Assembly (NCBI GenBank): GCA_948470605.1
Contig: CAOKPI010000016.1
Coordinates: 1 to 39,120, forward strand
Length of the DNA: 39,120 bases
Source: an uncultured Clostridium sp.
Lineage (GTDB): Bacteria; Bacillota; Clostridia; TANB77; CAG-508
Reading direction: 5' to 3'
Shown here piece after piece: positions 27,836 through 36,720 of this stretch. The translations under genes were made by a program, and so were the position numbers. How positions within the stretch are numbered: position 1 is the first letter of the stretch; each line of letters opens with the position of its first letter. A model generated the notes under the pieces. The model had not been told where the DNA came from. It saw nothing but the letters and a program-made list of their open reading frames with translations, and made no database searches.

Positions 27836-28490
27836 TTAATCTATTTCTTGATATGTTATAACTCTTTTTTTAGTTTTATTAGTGTCTGGTGTACCTGTTG
27901 TTGGTATCTTTTCTCCCTGTTCATTATTTTCTTTTTTATTTCGTTTTAAATCTAACTCTTCTTGATAATATATACCTAAAAATTCTTTGAATTTTTTTCC
28001 TTTAATTTTTGCTTTATAAAAATTTTGTCTACTATCTAAAAATATACCAAATCTTTCTAAATTGCCAACATCGTCTAAATTTGCATTACCGCATAAGCCA
28101 AGCTCTAATAAACTTTTCTTTTTGCCTGTCATCTCCTACTATGTCTTTTTCCAAATCAATAGAACATATTGACTTTTTATCTTGTATAGTAGTTGCTTCT
28201 GCCTTTTTATATAATTCAAGTCCGTCCCCCTTTTTATCTTTAAATACTATCTTATAGTTTTCTTTATAAGCTTTATAAATAGACGGAATAATGGTTTCTG
28301 CTGATACTATTCTTTCCGTTGTTTCACCATTATCTTCTACATATGTGTAATCATATTCTCTATCCTTATAGTCTAATATGATTTGAGAAGTTTGCCTTGC
28401 TTCTCCAAAGGCGTTAATACTAATGGATAACGCTAAGACAAATATTAATACAAATGCTGCCATCTGTAAGGCATCTGCTGCATTTTCCAT
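27836..28490 (-). CDS. Pilin-like protein of the MENA family, with one +1 frameshift
   Basis: The frame from 28490 begins MENAADALQMAAFVLIFVLALS, the N-terminal hook shared with three neighbouring genes, then carries RIVSAETIIPSIYKAYKENY like the paralogues. At codon 134 it meets CGG immediately followed by TAA. A second frame overlaps and continues. Skipping the C at 28091 joins KFIRAWLM to GNANLDDVGNLERFGIFLDS, giving 217 residues with a charged C-terminal tail. The downstream frame has no credible start of its own: the ATG at 28132 lacks a ribosome binding site and its first residues re-read the upstream gene. This site is CGGT, unlike the CGGA sites. Confidence 0.8.
28088..28091 (-). other. 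+1 frameshift site in a pilin-like gene (ATG CGG TAA)
   Basis: In frame the codons are CTT ATG CGG TAA. Skipping the C at 28091 gives ATG GGT AAT GCA AAT TTA GAC and an 83-codon continuation to the stop at 27836. This is the only site whose fourth base is T, and the 0-frame stop follows at once. Confidence 0.8.
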
Positions 28491-28512
28491 AGGTAATCAA
28501 CACCTTTCTATA

Positions 28513-28953
28513 TTAGTTGTTCTGTTTTTTTGAGCTAATGGTTACATTTCTAACTAAAGAGTTTATAAGTGCTAACTCAACTTTATAATAAGTTCCAGTT
28601 TTAACCTTAGATAGTTTAAAATCGTTTCCTATAGATTCTTCCGCTGTAAAGTTTTTTACTTCGTTATCAGTAAAGATTACCTCTATTCCTTTTGTGTCAA
28701 TTTCGCCATTATCATTTACACTTCGATTGCTTGCTACAACAGCTTGTAACAATGCATTTACTTGACTTCCTCTAATACTCTCGCCCTCATATGGTGTAAA
28801 CTTATTATTAAAAGCCAAAATTTCTTGCTCATTCATATCAATAGAATTAGCTACCTCATTTCCCTTTGAAAAAATAAACATTCCCAATGATATAATTACA
28901 AGTGATAATACAATAGCTCCTGCTATAATTAGTGCTTTTGATGCATTCTCCAT
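28513..28953 (-). CDS. Pilin-like protein, MENA family
   Basis: The 146 residues begin MENASKALIIAGAIVLSLVIISLGMFIF, a single hydrophobic helix directly at the N-terminus. EILAFNNKFTPYEGESIRGSQVNALLQAVV follows, the block shared by all members of this set. The rest is a small extracellular domain of beta character (TGTYYKVELALINSLVRNVTIS). The start follows GAGGAGG. The absence of a long basic leader before the helix differs from classical Flp pilins. Confidence 0.7.
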   Translation of the reverse strand: MENASKALIIAGAIVLSLVIISLGMFIFSKGNEVANSIDMNEQEILAFNNKFTPYEGESIRGSQVNALLQAVVASNRSVNDNGEIDTKGIEVIFTDNEVKNFTAEESIGNDFKLSKVKTGTYYKVELALINSLVRNVTISSKKQNN

Positions 28954-28992
28954 AATTTTTTCCTCCTCAAATTTTAACTTTTGTTTTAATTT

Positions 28993-29424
28993 TTATTGTG
29001 TTATTTGTTCAAATAACATATATTTTACTTTATTAGTAACTCTGTGATAATCTAACTTTGTACACTTGAACTTTATTTCACTATAAAATTGTACAAACTT
29101 GTCCATTCCACCATTGTATAAGGTTTCCATATTATAAGTCTTTTCATTGTCTAACATTTTTATATCAATTTGAATGGAATTACTATCATTGCCAATAAAA
29201 TTTCCTTTGTTATCTTTCTGCACTTCATTATTTTGATTATTATCTATTGCTTTATTAATAATTGTTGTAAGCTCTGTGCCATAGATTTCTTGTCCATTAT
29301 AAGTCTCAAATTGCCTATTCTCTTTTTGAGCTATGTTATAATTAGATTTATAATTTAAGTATAGGTAAGAAATCCCCACAATGCTTATAATAATTATTAA
29401 GAAAAATATTGCTAATTTTTTCAT
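28993..29424 (-). CDS. Pilin-like protein lacking the MENA start
   Basis: The 143 residues begin MKKLAIFFLIIIISIVGISYLYLNY and then have RQFETYNGQEIYGTELTTIINKAID, matching the second block of the neighbouring MENA proteins (QF...Y-x2-I-x-GS/TEL...II..A...N). The later part (TYNMETLYNGGMDKFVQFYSEIKF) is soluble. The more classical N-terminus suggests a divergent family member. It has no in-frame CGG and starts after AAAGGA. Confidence 0.65.
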   Translation of the reverse strand: MKKLAIFFLIIIISIVGISYLYLNYKSNYNIAQKENRQFETYNGQEIYGTELTTIINKAIDNNQNNEVQKDNKGNFIGNDSNSIQIDIKMLDNEKTYNMETLYNGGMDKFVQFYSEIKFKCTKLDYHRVTNKVKYMLFEQITQ

Positions 29425-29495
29425 ATCTTATCCTTTTTATTATATCACTTTTTATGAAACTTTTCAACTATTTTATGTGAAAAATTTGTAAAATT

Positions 29496-30035
29496 TTATT
29501 GGTTTTTGGTTTGTTTTAAAGCACATACAACCTTATAAACTCTTTGTGTGGTTGGACTTATTGATGCTTCAATTGTATATTCTCTTAAAACCTTCTTTTT
29601 TTCATTATCCGTATCTATAATGATTTTCATCTGTTGTATATCTTGCTGTATTATTTTATTATAATCTACTGTTTCATCACTATTACCCTCAATATTGTTT
29701 CCTTGTCTAACTGTTGTTATTTCAGCACTAGAAGCATCTTGTATCTCAACTGAAATGTAGTTATCTTTCCCTTCTGTTGGTTTATTTAATTCATAATATA
29801 TATTATTTTCTGTTGCCAAATTTGCCACTGTAACAACATCATAAATCGTACATCTTTTTTCTTCATAGGAAACAAATTGACTATTAAATTGGGCTATTTG
29901 TTGTTCTTCATTCTGTTTATGTATCTCTGCTGAGGTGCTTCCAAAAGATATAAATAAATACACTGCCAACGATATTACCAACATGCCTATCAATACACCT
30001 GCTGCCATAAGTAAAGCTTTTGATGCATTTTCCAT
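29496..30035 (-). CDS. Pilin-like protein, MENA family
   Basis: The 179 residues begin MENASKALLMAAGVLIGMLVISLAVYLF and continue with QIAQFNSQFVSYEEKRCTIYDVVTVAN, the family block. In this block most members have RGS where this one has CTI. The C-terminal part holds EYTIEASISPTTQRVYKVVCALKQ, beta-like, with one Cys near each of the block and the end, which could pair. The start follows GGAGAAGGAA. Confidence 0.7.
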   Translation of the reverse strand: MENASKALLMAAGVLIGMLVISLAVYLFISFGSTSAEIHKQNEEQQIAQFNSQFVSYEEKRCTIYDVVTVANLATENNIYYELNKPTEGKDNYISVEIQDASSAEITTVRQGNNIEGNSDETVDYNKIIQQDIQQMKIIIDTDNEKKKVLREYTIEASISPTTQRVYKVVCALKQTKNQ

Positions 30036-30055
30036 TCTTTCCTTCTCCCATCCTC

Positions 30056-30832
30056 TTATTCAATTTTTCCATTAAATTTAAATTTCATTTTTATAATTCT
30101 TCCTGTTTTTAGATTGTATTCTGTATTTTCACAATTAAATTTTGCTCTTTTAAATTGCATATATTCGTAATAAATATATATATTTTCTTTATTATTCATT
30201 GAATTTATTATATTCTCATAATAAGATTTTGCATTTTCTATCTCATGTGTATTTTTTGTATTTGCCTTCCATAACTTAATAGCTGTCCATAATTCATCAT
30301 CTCTTGGTTCTTCCTTTAAAAATAGCTTATCGATTCCCGATGCCAAATTTTGCATACTATTTTCATTGATAGCAATTTTCTTTGCTTTTTCTATTTTTTT
30401 CTTTATGTCTATTTCAAATTGATTTACAGTAGCACCATTCAACTCAAAGTTTCTATAGTTATTATTAAACAATCTATTTGTTTTATCCCATGTTAAATCT
30501 TTTTCTTTTTCCTTTAAATCATAACTAATTGTCATAGGTTCAAACGCAATATCAGCACCTTCATCATTGGAGCCTATTCCACTCGTTGACTTTCTTCTAT
30601 TATAATCAACCACTCTATTTAGCAATGAATATAAATCGCTACCTCTTACATCATTTCTGTTAAACATTTCATATTGATTATTAAATTCAATTATCTGTGC
30701 TTCTCTTGCCGTTTGTGTATTTGTATCTTGATAACTAGACAAGCTATTAAACATCAGTATCAAAGCTCCAATTATCATTAAAGCAATCAAAACACTTCCT
30801 GCCATAATTAAGGCTTTTGATGCATTTTCCAT
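30056..30832 (-). CDS. Pilin-like protein, MENA family, longest member
   Basis: The 258 residues begin MENASKALIMAGSVLIALMIIGALILMF and continue with IIEFNNQYEMFNRNDVRGSDLYSLLNRVV, the clearest copy of the shared block. A long charged central part (about residues 100-200) and a C-terminal GRIIKMKFKFNG follow. It is the first pilin-like gene after the TadB-TadC fusion. The start follows AAGGAGG, 19 bases after the fusion gene's stop. Confidence 0.7.
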   Translation of the reverse strand: MENASKALIMAGSVLIALMIIGALILMFNSLSSYQDTNTQTAREAQIIEFNNQYEMFNRNDVRGSDLYSLLNRVVDYNRRKSTSGIGSNDEGADIAFEPMTISYDLKEKEKDLTWDKTNRLFNNNYRNFELNGATVNQFEIDIKKKIEKAKKIAINENSMQNLASGIDKLFLKEEPRDDELWTAIKLWKANTKNTHEIENAKSYYENIINSMNNKENIYIYYEYMQFKRAKFNCENTEYNLKTGRIIKMKFKFNGKIE

Positions 30833-30851
30833 TTAGCCAATTCCTCCTTAC

Positions 30852-32927
30852 TTATTTTGCTGCTGTCATGGAACTGAAAGTCGAAGACATACTGGTTAAT
30901 CCGATAAATACCAATGGAACAATCAAATAACCAACAAACATACATACCATAGGAGCAAAACCAATTGCTTTTCCTATCATGCCTTTTCTTTTAATCAATC
31001 TATCATTTGACTCTTTTCTTTTTTCTTGATAATAGTCTCTTTCTGAATCTAACTCGTCAAAGGCATCTCTAATTGGTATTTTTTCTACAGCTGCTTGCAT
31101 ACTTTCAATAATTCGAATAAATTGTGTATAACTTACCTCTTCTTTCATCGCTTCTAATGCTTCCCATGCACCAGCTTCATAATTGTTCACACATCTTGTA
31201 ATTGGTGCTTTGAAAATATTCGAATATCTTTCTAACCATTCCAAAATAATTTCAACATTCACCCTCTCGATTCTCATAAGCATTAATATAATTGTTTGGA
31301 ATTGCATTACCTCGTCTTCCATCTCTAGTTGTCTCATTTTCACTTGGAAAATCAACAACCAAATTGGTGACATATAGGCAATGATAGAAAATACAAAAGC
31401 TAATAATATTTCAAACCATTGTAAATATTCGCTATTAATAATTTTTAGTTTGTCCTCAATTCTTTCTACTACTTTTTTTATTTCACTATCTTCTGCCTCT
31501 TCATAATATTTCAATTTTCTAACTGCTCTTTCTATTTCCTTTGTTTGGGCTTTCAGTTTTCCTCTAAATTGGTCTAAAATCTTGTTATCTTCTTTGGTAA
31601 CTTCCATTGCTTTCTTTTCATCTTTTTTCGATAATCCACCAATAAGGTCATAATCTGTAGTAGGCTCTGAATAGATGTAATTAACCGCAATTCTATGTAA
31701 TTGACCAAATAAAAAGATAGAAACAATACAAGTTACAATTGCCATCGTAATTCGATTGATGTATAACCATTCCATCTTGAGCGAAGATGCAGAATCTTTT
31801 AAATATTGTTGTACTTTTCTATATTCTTTTGACCCCACTTTTGGTAAGAATAAATCGACTATTTTCTTAACTATTTTCTTTTTATATAATTTGGCTTGCC
31901 ATGGATTTTCTGTATTTTTTGTGTTAATTCCTGTTGAACCATTATCTTTTAATTTTCTAACTAATATATAAGAAGCAAAAGTTAAAATCAAAATTAAAAT
32001 TTGCACAATCATTCCTGGTTTTCCTTGATACCAGCTTGCTACAAAAGAAAAGTTATGAATTGCCCAATTTTTTAATGGTTCTAATAACAAGACTGGTGCA
32101 ATGGAAATTACAGATAAACTTTGAAATACATAATTTAATTTATCTCTTTTTAAAATTTCTAATTGCATTTCTTGTGTAATATTATTAACATTTTTTAAAT
32201 ATAAGGAAGCTCCATCTACTTTTCTATCACCAAATTCTTTGGTTAAGTAGGAAACTCCTGCAAATTCTTTCAAAAAGCTATTTGGTGCAATATCGTAATA
32301 TTTTTCTAATTCTGTTTCTGGGTCTTCTGAAATTAGTATTTCATATATTTTTTCTCCTTGTGCAGATACATTTCTTTCATCATCTTGGGATACTTGGTAA
32401 ACTGCCTCTTCTACCATATTGTACTCATGATAAGCATGTCTAATTTCCGAAAAAAAATCAATTTGTTCTTTTAATATTTTATCATCTATTTTATCAACAG
32501 AACCATCTATCAAAACATCTATCATAAATAACTCAAATATTAATAAGATAAACATTAACAAATAATTGGAGGCTGTCAGCCAAATGGTTACTAGTAAAAG
32601 TGGTAATAAAATAGCAAGTGCTTTGGTTAATATCTTAGCCGTTCCTTTTCTTGTATTATATTCATCATCTATATTAACAATCTCTAATCTTCTTCTTACC
32701 TTCAAGACATATCTTTTGATAAATGGTATTTTTAGGTAGGTAAGATATAATTTTTGGAATAATATCTCTGCTGAAAAATTTTTTTCTTTGGTTCCTTGTT
32801 GTAATTCTTGTATCTTCTTGTATTCAGACTTTTGCATTTTCTTGGATAATATGACATAAGCAATGATAATCAATACAAATGCCCCTGCTGAACCACCCAT
32901 CAAATAAAATATCATCGTATTACTCAC
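30852..32927 (-). CDS. TadB-TadC fusion, pilus inner-membrane platform
   Basis: TadB and TadC form the membrane platform of Tad pili on which CpaF acts. This one protein of 691 residues carries both. An N-terminal half has a membrane helix at residues 7-28, a pair around 100-140, and helices after about 280. A linker with REYRKVQQYLKDS-like KEYRKVQQYL follows. The second half has a T2SS-F-like domain with QTIILMLMRIERVNVEIILEWLERY and a C-terminal helix pair ending near SMSSTFSSM. It starts with a GTG (32927) after GAGGTGAG. It is the gene after cpaF, with a 223-base gap containing an inverted repeat. Confidence 0.75.
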   Translation of the reverse strand: MSNTMIFYLMGGSAGAFVLIIIAYVILSKKMQKSEYKKIQELQQGTKEKNFSAEILFQKLYLTYLKIPFIKRYVLKVRRRLEIVNIDDEYNTRKGTAKILTKALAILLPLLLVTIWLTASNYLLMFILLIFELFMIDVLIDGSVDKIDDKILKEQIDFFSEIRHAYHEYNMVEEAVYQVSQDDERNVSAQGEKIYEILISEDPETELEKYYDIAPNSFLKEFAGVSYLTKEFGDRKVDGASLYLKNVNNITQEMQLEILKRDKLNYVFQSLSVISIAPVLLLEPLKNWAIHNFSFVASWYQGKPGMIVQILILILTFASYILVRKLKDNGSTGINTKNTENPWQAKLYKKKIVKKIVDLFLPKVGSKEYRKVQQYLKDSASSLKMEWLYINRITMAIVTCIVSIFLFGQLHRIAVNYIYSEPTTDYDLIGGLSKKDEKKAMEVTKEDNKILDQFRGKLKAQTKEIERAVRKLKYYEEAEDSEIKKVVERIEDKLKIINSEYLQWFEILLAFVFSIIAYMSPIWLLIFQVKMRQLEMEDEVMQFQTIILMLMRIERVNVEIILEWLERYSNIFKAPITRCVNNYEAGAWEALEAMKEEVSYTQFIRIIESMQAAVEKIPIRDAFDELDSERDYYQEKRKESNDRLIKRKGMIGKAIGFAPMVCMFVGYLIVPLVFIGLTSMSSTFSSMTAAK

Positions 32928-32975
32928 TTGTTATCTCACCTCTTCTCTTTTCTACTTAATTAAAGAATGTTTATC

Positions 32976-33137
32976 TTTTGACATTAATTCTTAAAAACAT
33001 TATGATGCGCAGTTTGGGAGGGTAAAATTCATACAGATTAAGTAGCTTAACATTTCATTTTATGAAATTTATAAAAATTATCTTATATGATTAACCCGAC
33101 CAGTAAAGAATAATGTTTTTAAGAATTAATTGTCAAA
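32976..33137. repeat. Inverted repeat with promoter-like arms inside the pilus operon
   Basis: The 20 bases at 32984-33003 are the exact reverse complement of 33110-33129, and TTTGACA lies next to each arm on its outer side. The spacer is 106 bases. Read inward, the left arm gives TTGACA, 17 bases, TATGAT (plus strand). The right arm gives TTGACA, 18 bases, TATTCT (minus strand, towards the TadB-TadC gene). It could be a stem-loop, a pair of promoters, or an invertible segment. Confidence 0.6.
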
Positions 33138-33150
33138 GAGCAATTTTTTA

Positions 33151-35119
33151 TTATACTTCTGTTTTTGGTCTTCTTCCTCTTCTTTTTGGTTTTTCTTCTG
33201 TTACAGAACTACTAACTGAAACCGTTTGTCTTGTCTTATTTTTCCAATGCCTTTCTACAAATTGGTCAAACTTTTCTAAATCGGTTTCATCCATGTTGGC
33301 TCTCATTTGTTTTAAATTCTCTTCTGTAATTGGATTGGTAATAATGTATTCACCATCTACATATTCTAGTATATTTCTATATAGGTATAATTGTCTATCT
33401 GTTATTTTTTCAAAATAGCGTGTCGCATTATCAAAGAATTTATCGAATTTTCCTTCTAATGTTTTTTCTTTTCTGTGGTCAAAGGTATATTCATTTTTTT
33501 CCTCTACTGGTATACATTCTGTAATTCTTTCTACATATCTTTTTCCTCTAAAGTCTTTGGTTAAGTGAATATCAAAGTTTAATACTTGTACTACTTGTTC
33601 TTCTGCTGTTTTTTCATTTTTAAATACACCTGTTCTTAACATAGAGTTTCGCAAGGCTGTTACTAAGTTTGGAAAAGTTTTTGCGTGGTGTGTAAATAAA
33701 GTAAACTTAGAAGCAACTTGTGCTGCTTGTATCATCCAAGATGCTACAGGGTCTGTTGCAACCTCTCCGGATGATGTTTACCGAACCGTCAGTTTTCTTT
33801 TGAACGTCCAAACCTTCTTGTCCTGATATGGTTTCGGTTTCTCGAAAAGTCAAAATGTTTCTGGTTGGATAAATTTTTCTTAAGTGAAGCTCGAAAGCTG
33901 TTTCCTGAACACGGATGTTCATGGTTTCATAAATATTTTCTATCATTCCCATTAGCATGGTGGTTTTACCACAACCTTGTTCACCTGTAATGGATATGAT
34001 TCTAGCTCCTTTTACTAAATATTTTAGTAATTCAATGGAGTCGTCACAGCCAGGCTCTCCTTTAAACCATTGCTCTAGTGTAGAACGCTTTACGTCGAAC
34101 TTTCTTACAAAAAATGCCCATGTTTCAGAGAAACTTGGTCTAACTACAACGACACGGGAACCGTCTTTCATTTCATTGATTTTATAACCATTGGTGTCTG
34201 ACAATTGTCCTGGATTGTTGTATTTATAGATATTTTGGCATACTCTTTTTAGTTCTCCTTCTGTTCCAAAAGATAAAAAGGCTAAACGGATTGATTTACC
34301 TTGGAAAAATATCCAGATACTATCACAGGCTCTTGGCACTTTGTGCTCTGTTACTTGCTCTAGGTAATCTCCATCTGTTTGTGCTACTTGGCTTAAAAAA
34401 CTTTCTGGAAGACCCGATACGCCTCCTGATATACCATCTATGTTCATATCTCTTACTTCATCAATACTGCTATATCCTTTGTAATGTTGATAAATTCTTT
34501 GTGTAACCACCCATAATTTTTCTTCAAAAGATAGTAAAATACTTTCTTTTTCATAAATATCTTCTATTTCTTGACTGGTTATGACATAAGAAGGTTTGGT
34601 TTCTCCTTCTACATATTTTAAAGTGGCTAAATTATATTTTTTGATTAGCTCTGTTAAGGCTTCATAACCAAATTCTTTTTTATACATAAATATTAATATG
34701 TCAAATTTATCTTGTGGTGTTAGAAGAGAAGGAATATCAAATGGAATTGCTTTTGATATATTGCTTTCTGTAACACCATATTCTTTTTCTAATAAATCAA
34801 AAATCAATTCTTTTACATATTTTTTGTCATTTACGTCTCCATAAGTACAACCTTTTAAAGCTTTTTTTAAGGCATATTTTTTGTTTTTTCTTCTTTTTAA
34901 TTCTTCTTCTGAAAGACCTATATCATATAAATTGATTTTTGTAATTTCATCTAGCCTTTTTTTTACGAATTCAATCATTTTTTCTATGGTATATGTTTTA
35001 TCATCTACATCAATTTGTATTTCTACTTCTGCATTTTTCTTTTTCTGAATATTATAAAAGATAAAATATACCGCAGCTGCTATTACTACTAATATTAATA
35101 TGATGTTTGTTATGGCCAT
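33151..35119 (-). CDS. cpaF: CpaF/TadA pilus ATPase, one +1 frameshift at Walker B
   Basis: CpaF is the hexameric ATPase that drives Tad pilus assembly. An N-terminal helix (residues 3-22) is unusual for CpaF and suggests membrane anchoring. Then come an N-domain, Walker A GEQGCGKTT (about residues 379-387), and the block IRVQETAFELHL. Walker B falls exactly at the frame change: in-frame codons read AAC ATC ATC CGG AGA, and skipping C33769 gives VNII-GEVATDPVASW, with Gly451 and Glu452 of the GE motif. HHAKTFPNLVTALRNS (His box) and a Lys/Arg-rich tail follow. Total length is 655 residues. Without the shift the protein ends 20 residues later, without its catalytic Glu. Confidence 0.9.
33766..33769 (-). 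other. +1 frameshift site in cpaF at the Walker B glycine (ATC CGG A)
   Basis: Codons AAC ATC ATC CGG AGA GGT become AAC ATC ATC GGA GAG GTT when the C at 33769 is skipped. The first gives unrelated sequence and a stop. The second gives the IIGEV Walker B region and the rest of CpaF. Elsewhere ATCGGAGA occurs with no extra C (for example 10531 and 38190 regions). Confidence 0.9.
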
Positions 35120-35133
35120 CTAGTTTTTCCTCC

Positions 35134-35973
35134 TTATATCTTCATTGATAAATCCTGCAATCGATATATTATGTTGTTGGCTGTTCTTTTTATTTCCGAG
35201 AAAAAGAATCCATTTCTCTCATCTTGGTCTGTTTTTCTAAGCTTTAGAAATAAATCTGGCACAGCTGCTTCTTCACATGCTTCGAAAAATAAAGTATTGT
35301 ATGGAATTGTTGAAACTTTATTTTTTTCTCCTAAATATCTAGTTACATTTTTAATGTTATATTTAGAATATCTATCATATCTTCCTAATAACACCAATGT
35401 TTTTTTAGATTTGAATAGTGGGTTTTGTTCTCTTATCTTTAAAAAGTTATTAATGCTTGCTAATCTTTGACTTAAGCTTGCTACAATTAAATCAGATTTT
35501 TGTATGATAGTTTCTGCTATATCTTTTTTCATTCTTTTGTCTAAATCGACAAATACTAAATCATAATAATTGTTGGCTAAGTTAATAATATCTGGGTAGT
35601 ATTCTTTAATTTCATCATATTCTTCTTGTGTTCCTTTGAAAGTTGGTAATATTTCTAATCTGTCTTTAAATATGATTTTGGTGTAGTTTGTAATATATTC
35701 TGGTGATAGCTTATTACTTTTCATTACTTTTGCTAATCCTGCTATTCCTTCTTCCATTGCTATATTGGTATTTGGTCCAAATAATCCTCGATTTTTTTGT
35801 GTTTTGTTAGTTGCCTCCCAAAAACAGTTATCTAAATTTTCGTCTTTATAGCCAGTTGAGAAGACTAATATTTTATAATTATGTTCTATTGCTAAATAGG
35901 TACATATAGAAATTAAGGATAAGGTTTTTCCTGTTTGTTCTCTTCCTTTATTCCAAAAAGTTACAATTGACAT
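35134..35973 (-). CDS. ParA/MinD-like ATPase of the Tad locus (CpaE/TadZ type)
   Basis: The 279 residues begin MSIVTFWNKGREQTGKTLSLI, with a deviant Walker A KGxxxxGKT near residues 9-18, typical of MinD/ParA proteins. YYDLVFVDLDKRM (about 137-149) is the Walker B-like strand. TadZ/CpaE proteins position the pilus machine at a site in the cell. It lies 14 bases before cpaF. The start follows AAGGGAATG. Confidence 0.75.
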   Translation of the reverse strand: MSIVTFWNKGREQTGKTLSLISICTYLAIEHNYKILVFSTGYKDENLDNCFWEATNKTQKNRGLFGPNTNIAMEEGIAGLAKVMKSNKLSPEYITNYTKIIFKDRLEILPTFKGTQEEYDEIKEYYPDIINLANNYYDLVFVDLDKRMKKDIAETIIQKSDLIVASLSQRLASINNFLKIREQNPLFKSKKTLVLLGRYDRYSKYNIKNVTRYLGEKNKVSTIPYNTLFFEACEEAAVPDLFLKLRKTDQDERNGFFFSEIKRTANNIIYRLQDLSMKI

Positions 35974-36001
35974 TTTTTCTCATTCCCTTCTCTTACAAGT
36001 C

Positions 36002-36700
36002 TTATCCAATTTTCTCAACGGTTTTTATGGTTTTTCTAATGTTAGCTTCACTTACATTTTCTAAGATTTCTTCTGCTAAATAAGCTAAGCCATCTTTATA
36101 GGAAACACTCAACTTCTTAAATCTGATTTTGGCTACTCTTTGATTTTCGTAAAGAACACTTAAATCACCGTTTTCAATTGGAAAATAAATTCTATAATCA
36201 TTCCACAATATCTTATAACCCAAAGAAAGAAAATTCAAATAATCATCTTCTTCTTTTAGCATGTCTTTTGAGAATAAAACTTTGGTTAGATTGACTATGT
36301 TTTGTACTCCATTTAGAATCTCCATTCCCTTTTTTAAAGAATAGTTATCAAAAGATGTTACAAAATAGTTTTTGTCTGCTTGTTCTAATTGAAAATTTTT
36401 TAGCCCCTGTACATTGTCTGTGTCAATTAACATGATGTCATATTCCATTTCTTGTCTTTCCCCTATACCTAAATACTGTTTTATGTCCTCTGTGCTAGAA
36501 AACCCAACCGCTACATCAATTTCTTCAAAATCAGTAACATATTTCATAGTAGGGTTTATGGCTGGTACAATATATCTAGCTTTTTGATTTGTTGTAGCAT
36601 CCATTATTAGTACTTTTTGATTTAATAATGTTAATATTTTAGCTGTATATAGCATTAAATCGGTTTTATCATATGCTCCTATAAACCCTATCTTCTTCAT
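36002..36700 (-). CDS. Degenerate ParA-like protein of the Tad locus
   Basis: The 232 residues start MKKIGFIGAYDKTDLMLYTAKILTLLNQKVLIMDAT, which has the shape of a ParA/CpaE N-terminus. The P-loop (GAYDKTDL) lacks the usual G-K-T. A later DIMLIDTDN resembles the second conserved Asp strand. It is probably a receiver-like or nucleotide-loose partner of the next ATPase. It is 28 bases upstream of that gene. The start follows GGAGAG. Confidence 0.65.
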   Translation of the reverse strand: MKKIGFIGAYDKTDLMLYTAKILTLLNQKVLIMDATTNQKARYIVPAINPTMKYVTDFEEIDVAVGFSSTEDIKQYLGIGERQEMEYDIMLIDTDNVQGLKNFQLEQADKNYFVTSFDNYSLKKGMEILNGVQNIVNLTKVLFSKDMLKEEDDYLNFLSLGYKILWNDYRIYFPIENGDLSVLYENQRVAKIRFKKLSVSYKDGLAYLAEEILENVSEANIRKTIKTVEKIG

Positions 36701-36720
36701 GTGTGTTCTCTCCTTTTTTT

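Noticed and set aside
27836..28132. Independent gene starting at the ATG at 28132
   Set aside because: No ribosome binding site, its first residues re-read the upstream coding sequence, and the +1 rule at CGG joins the two frames smoothly.
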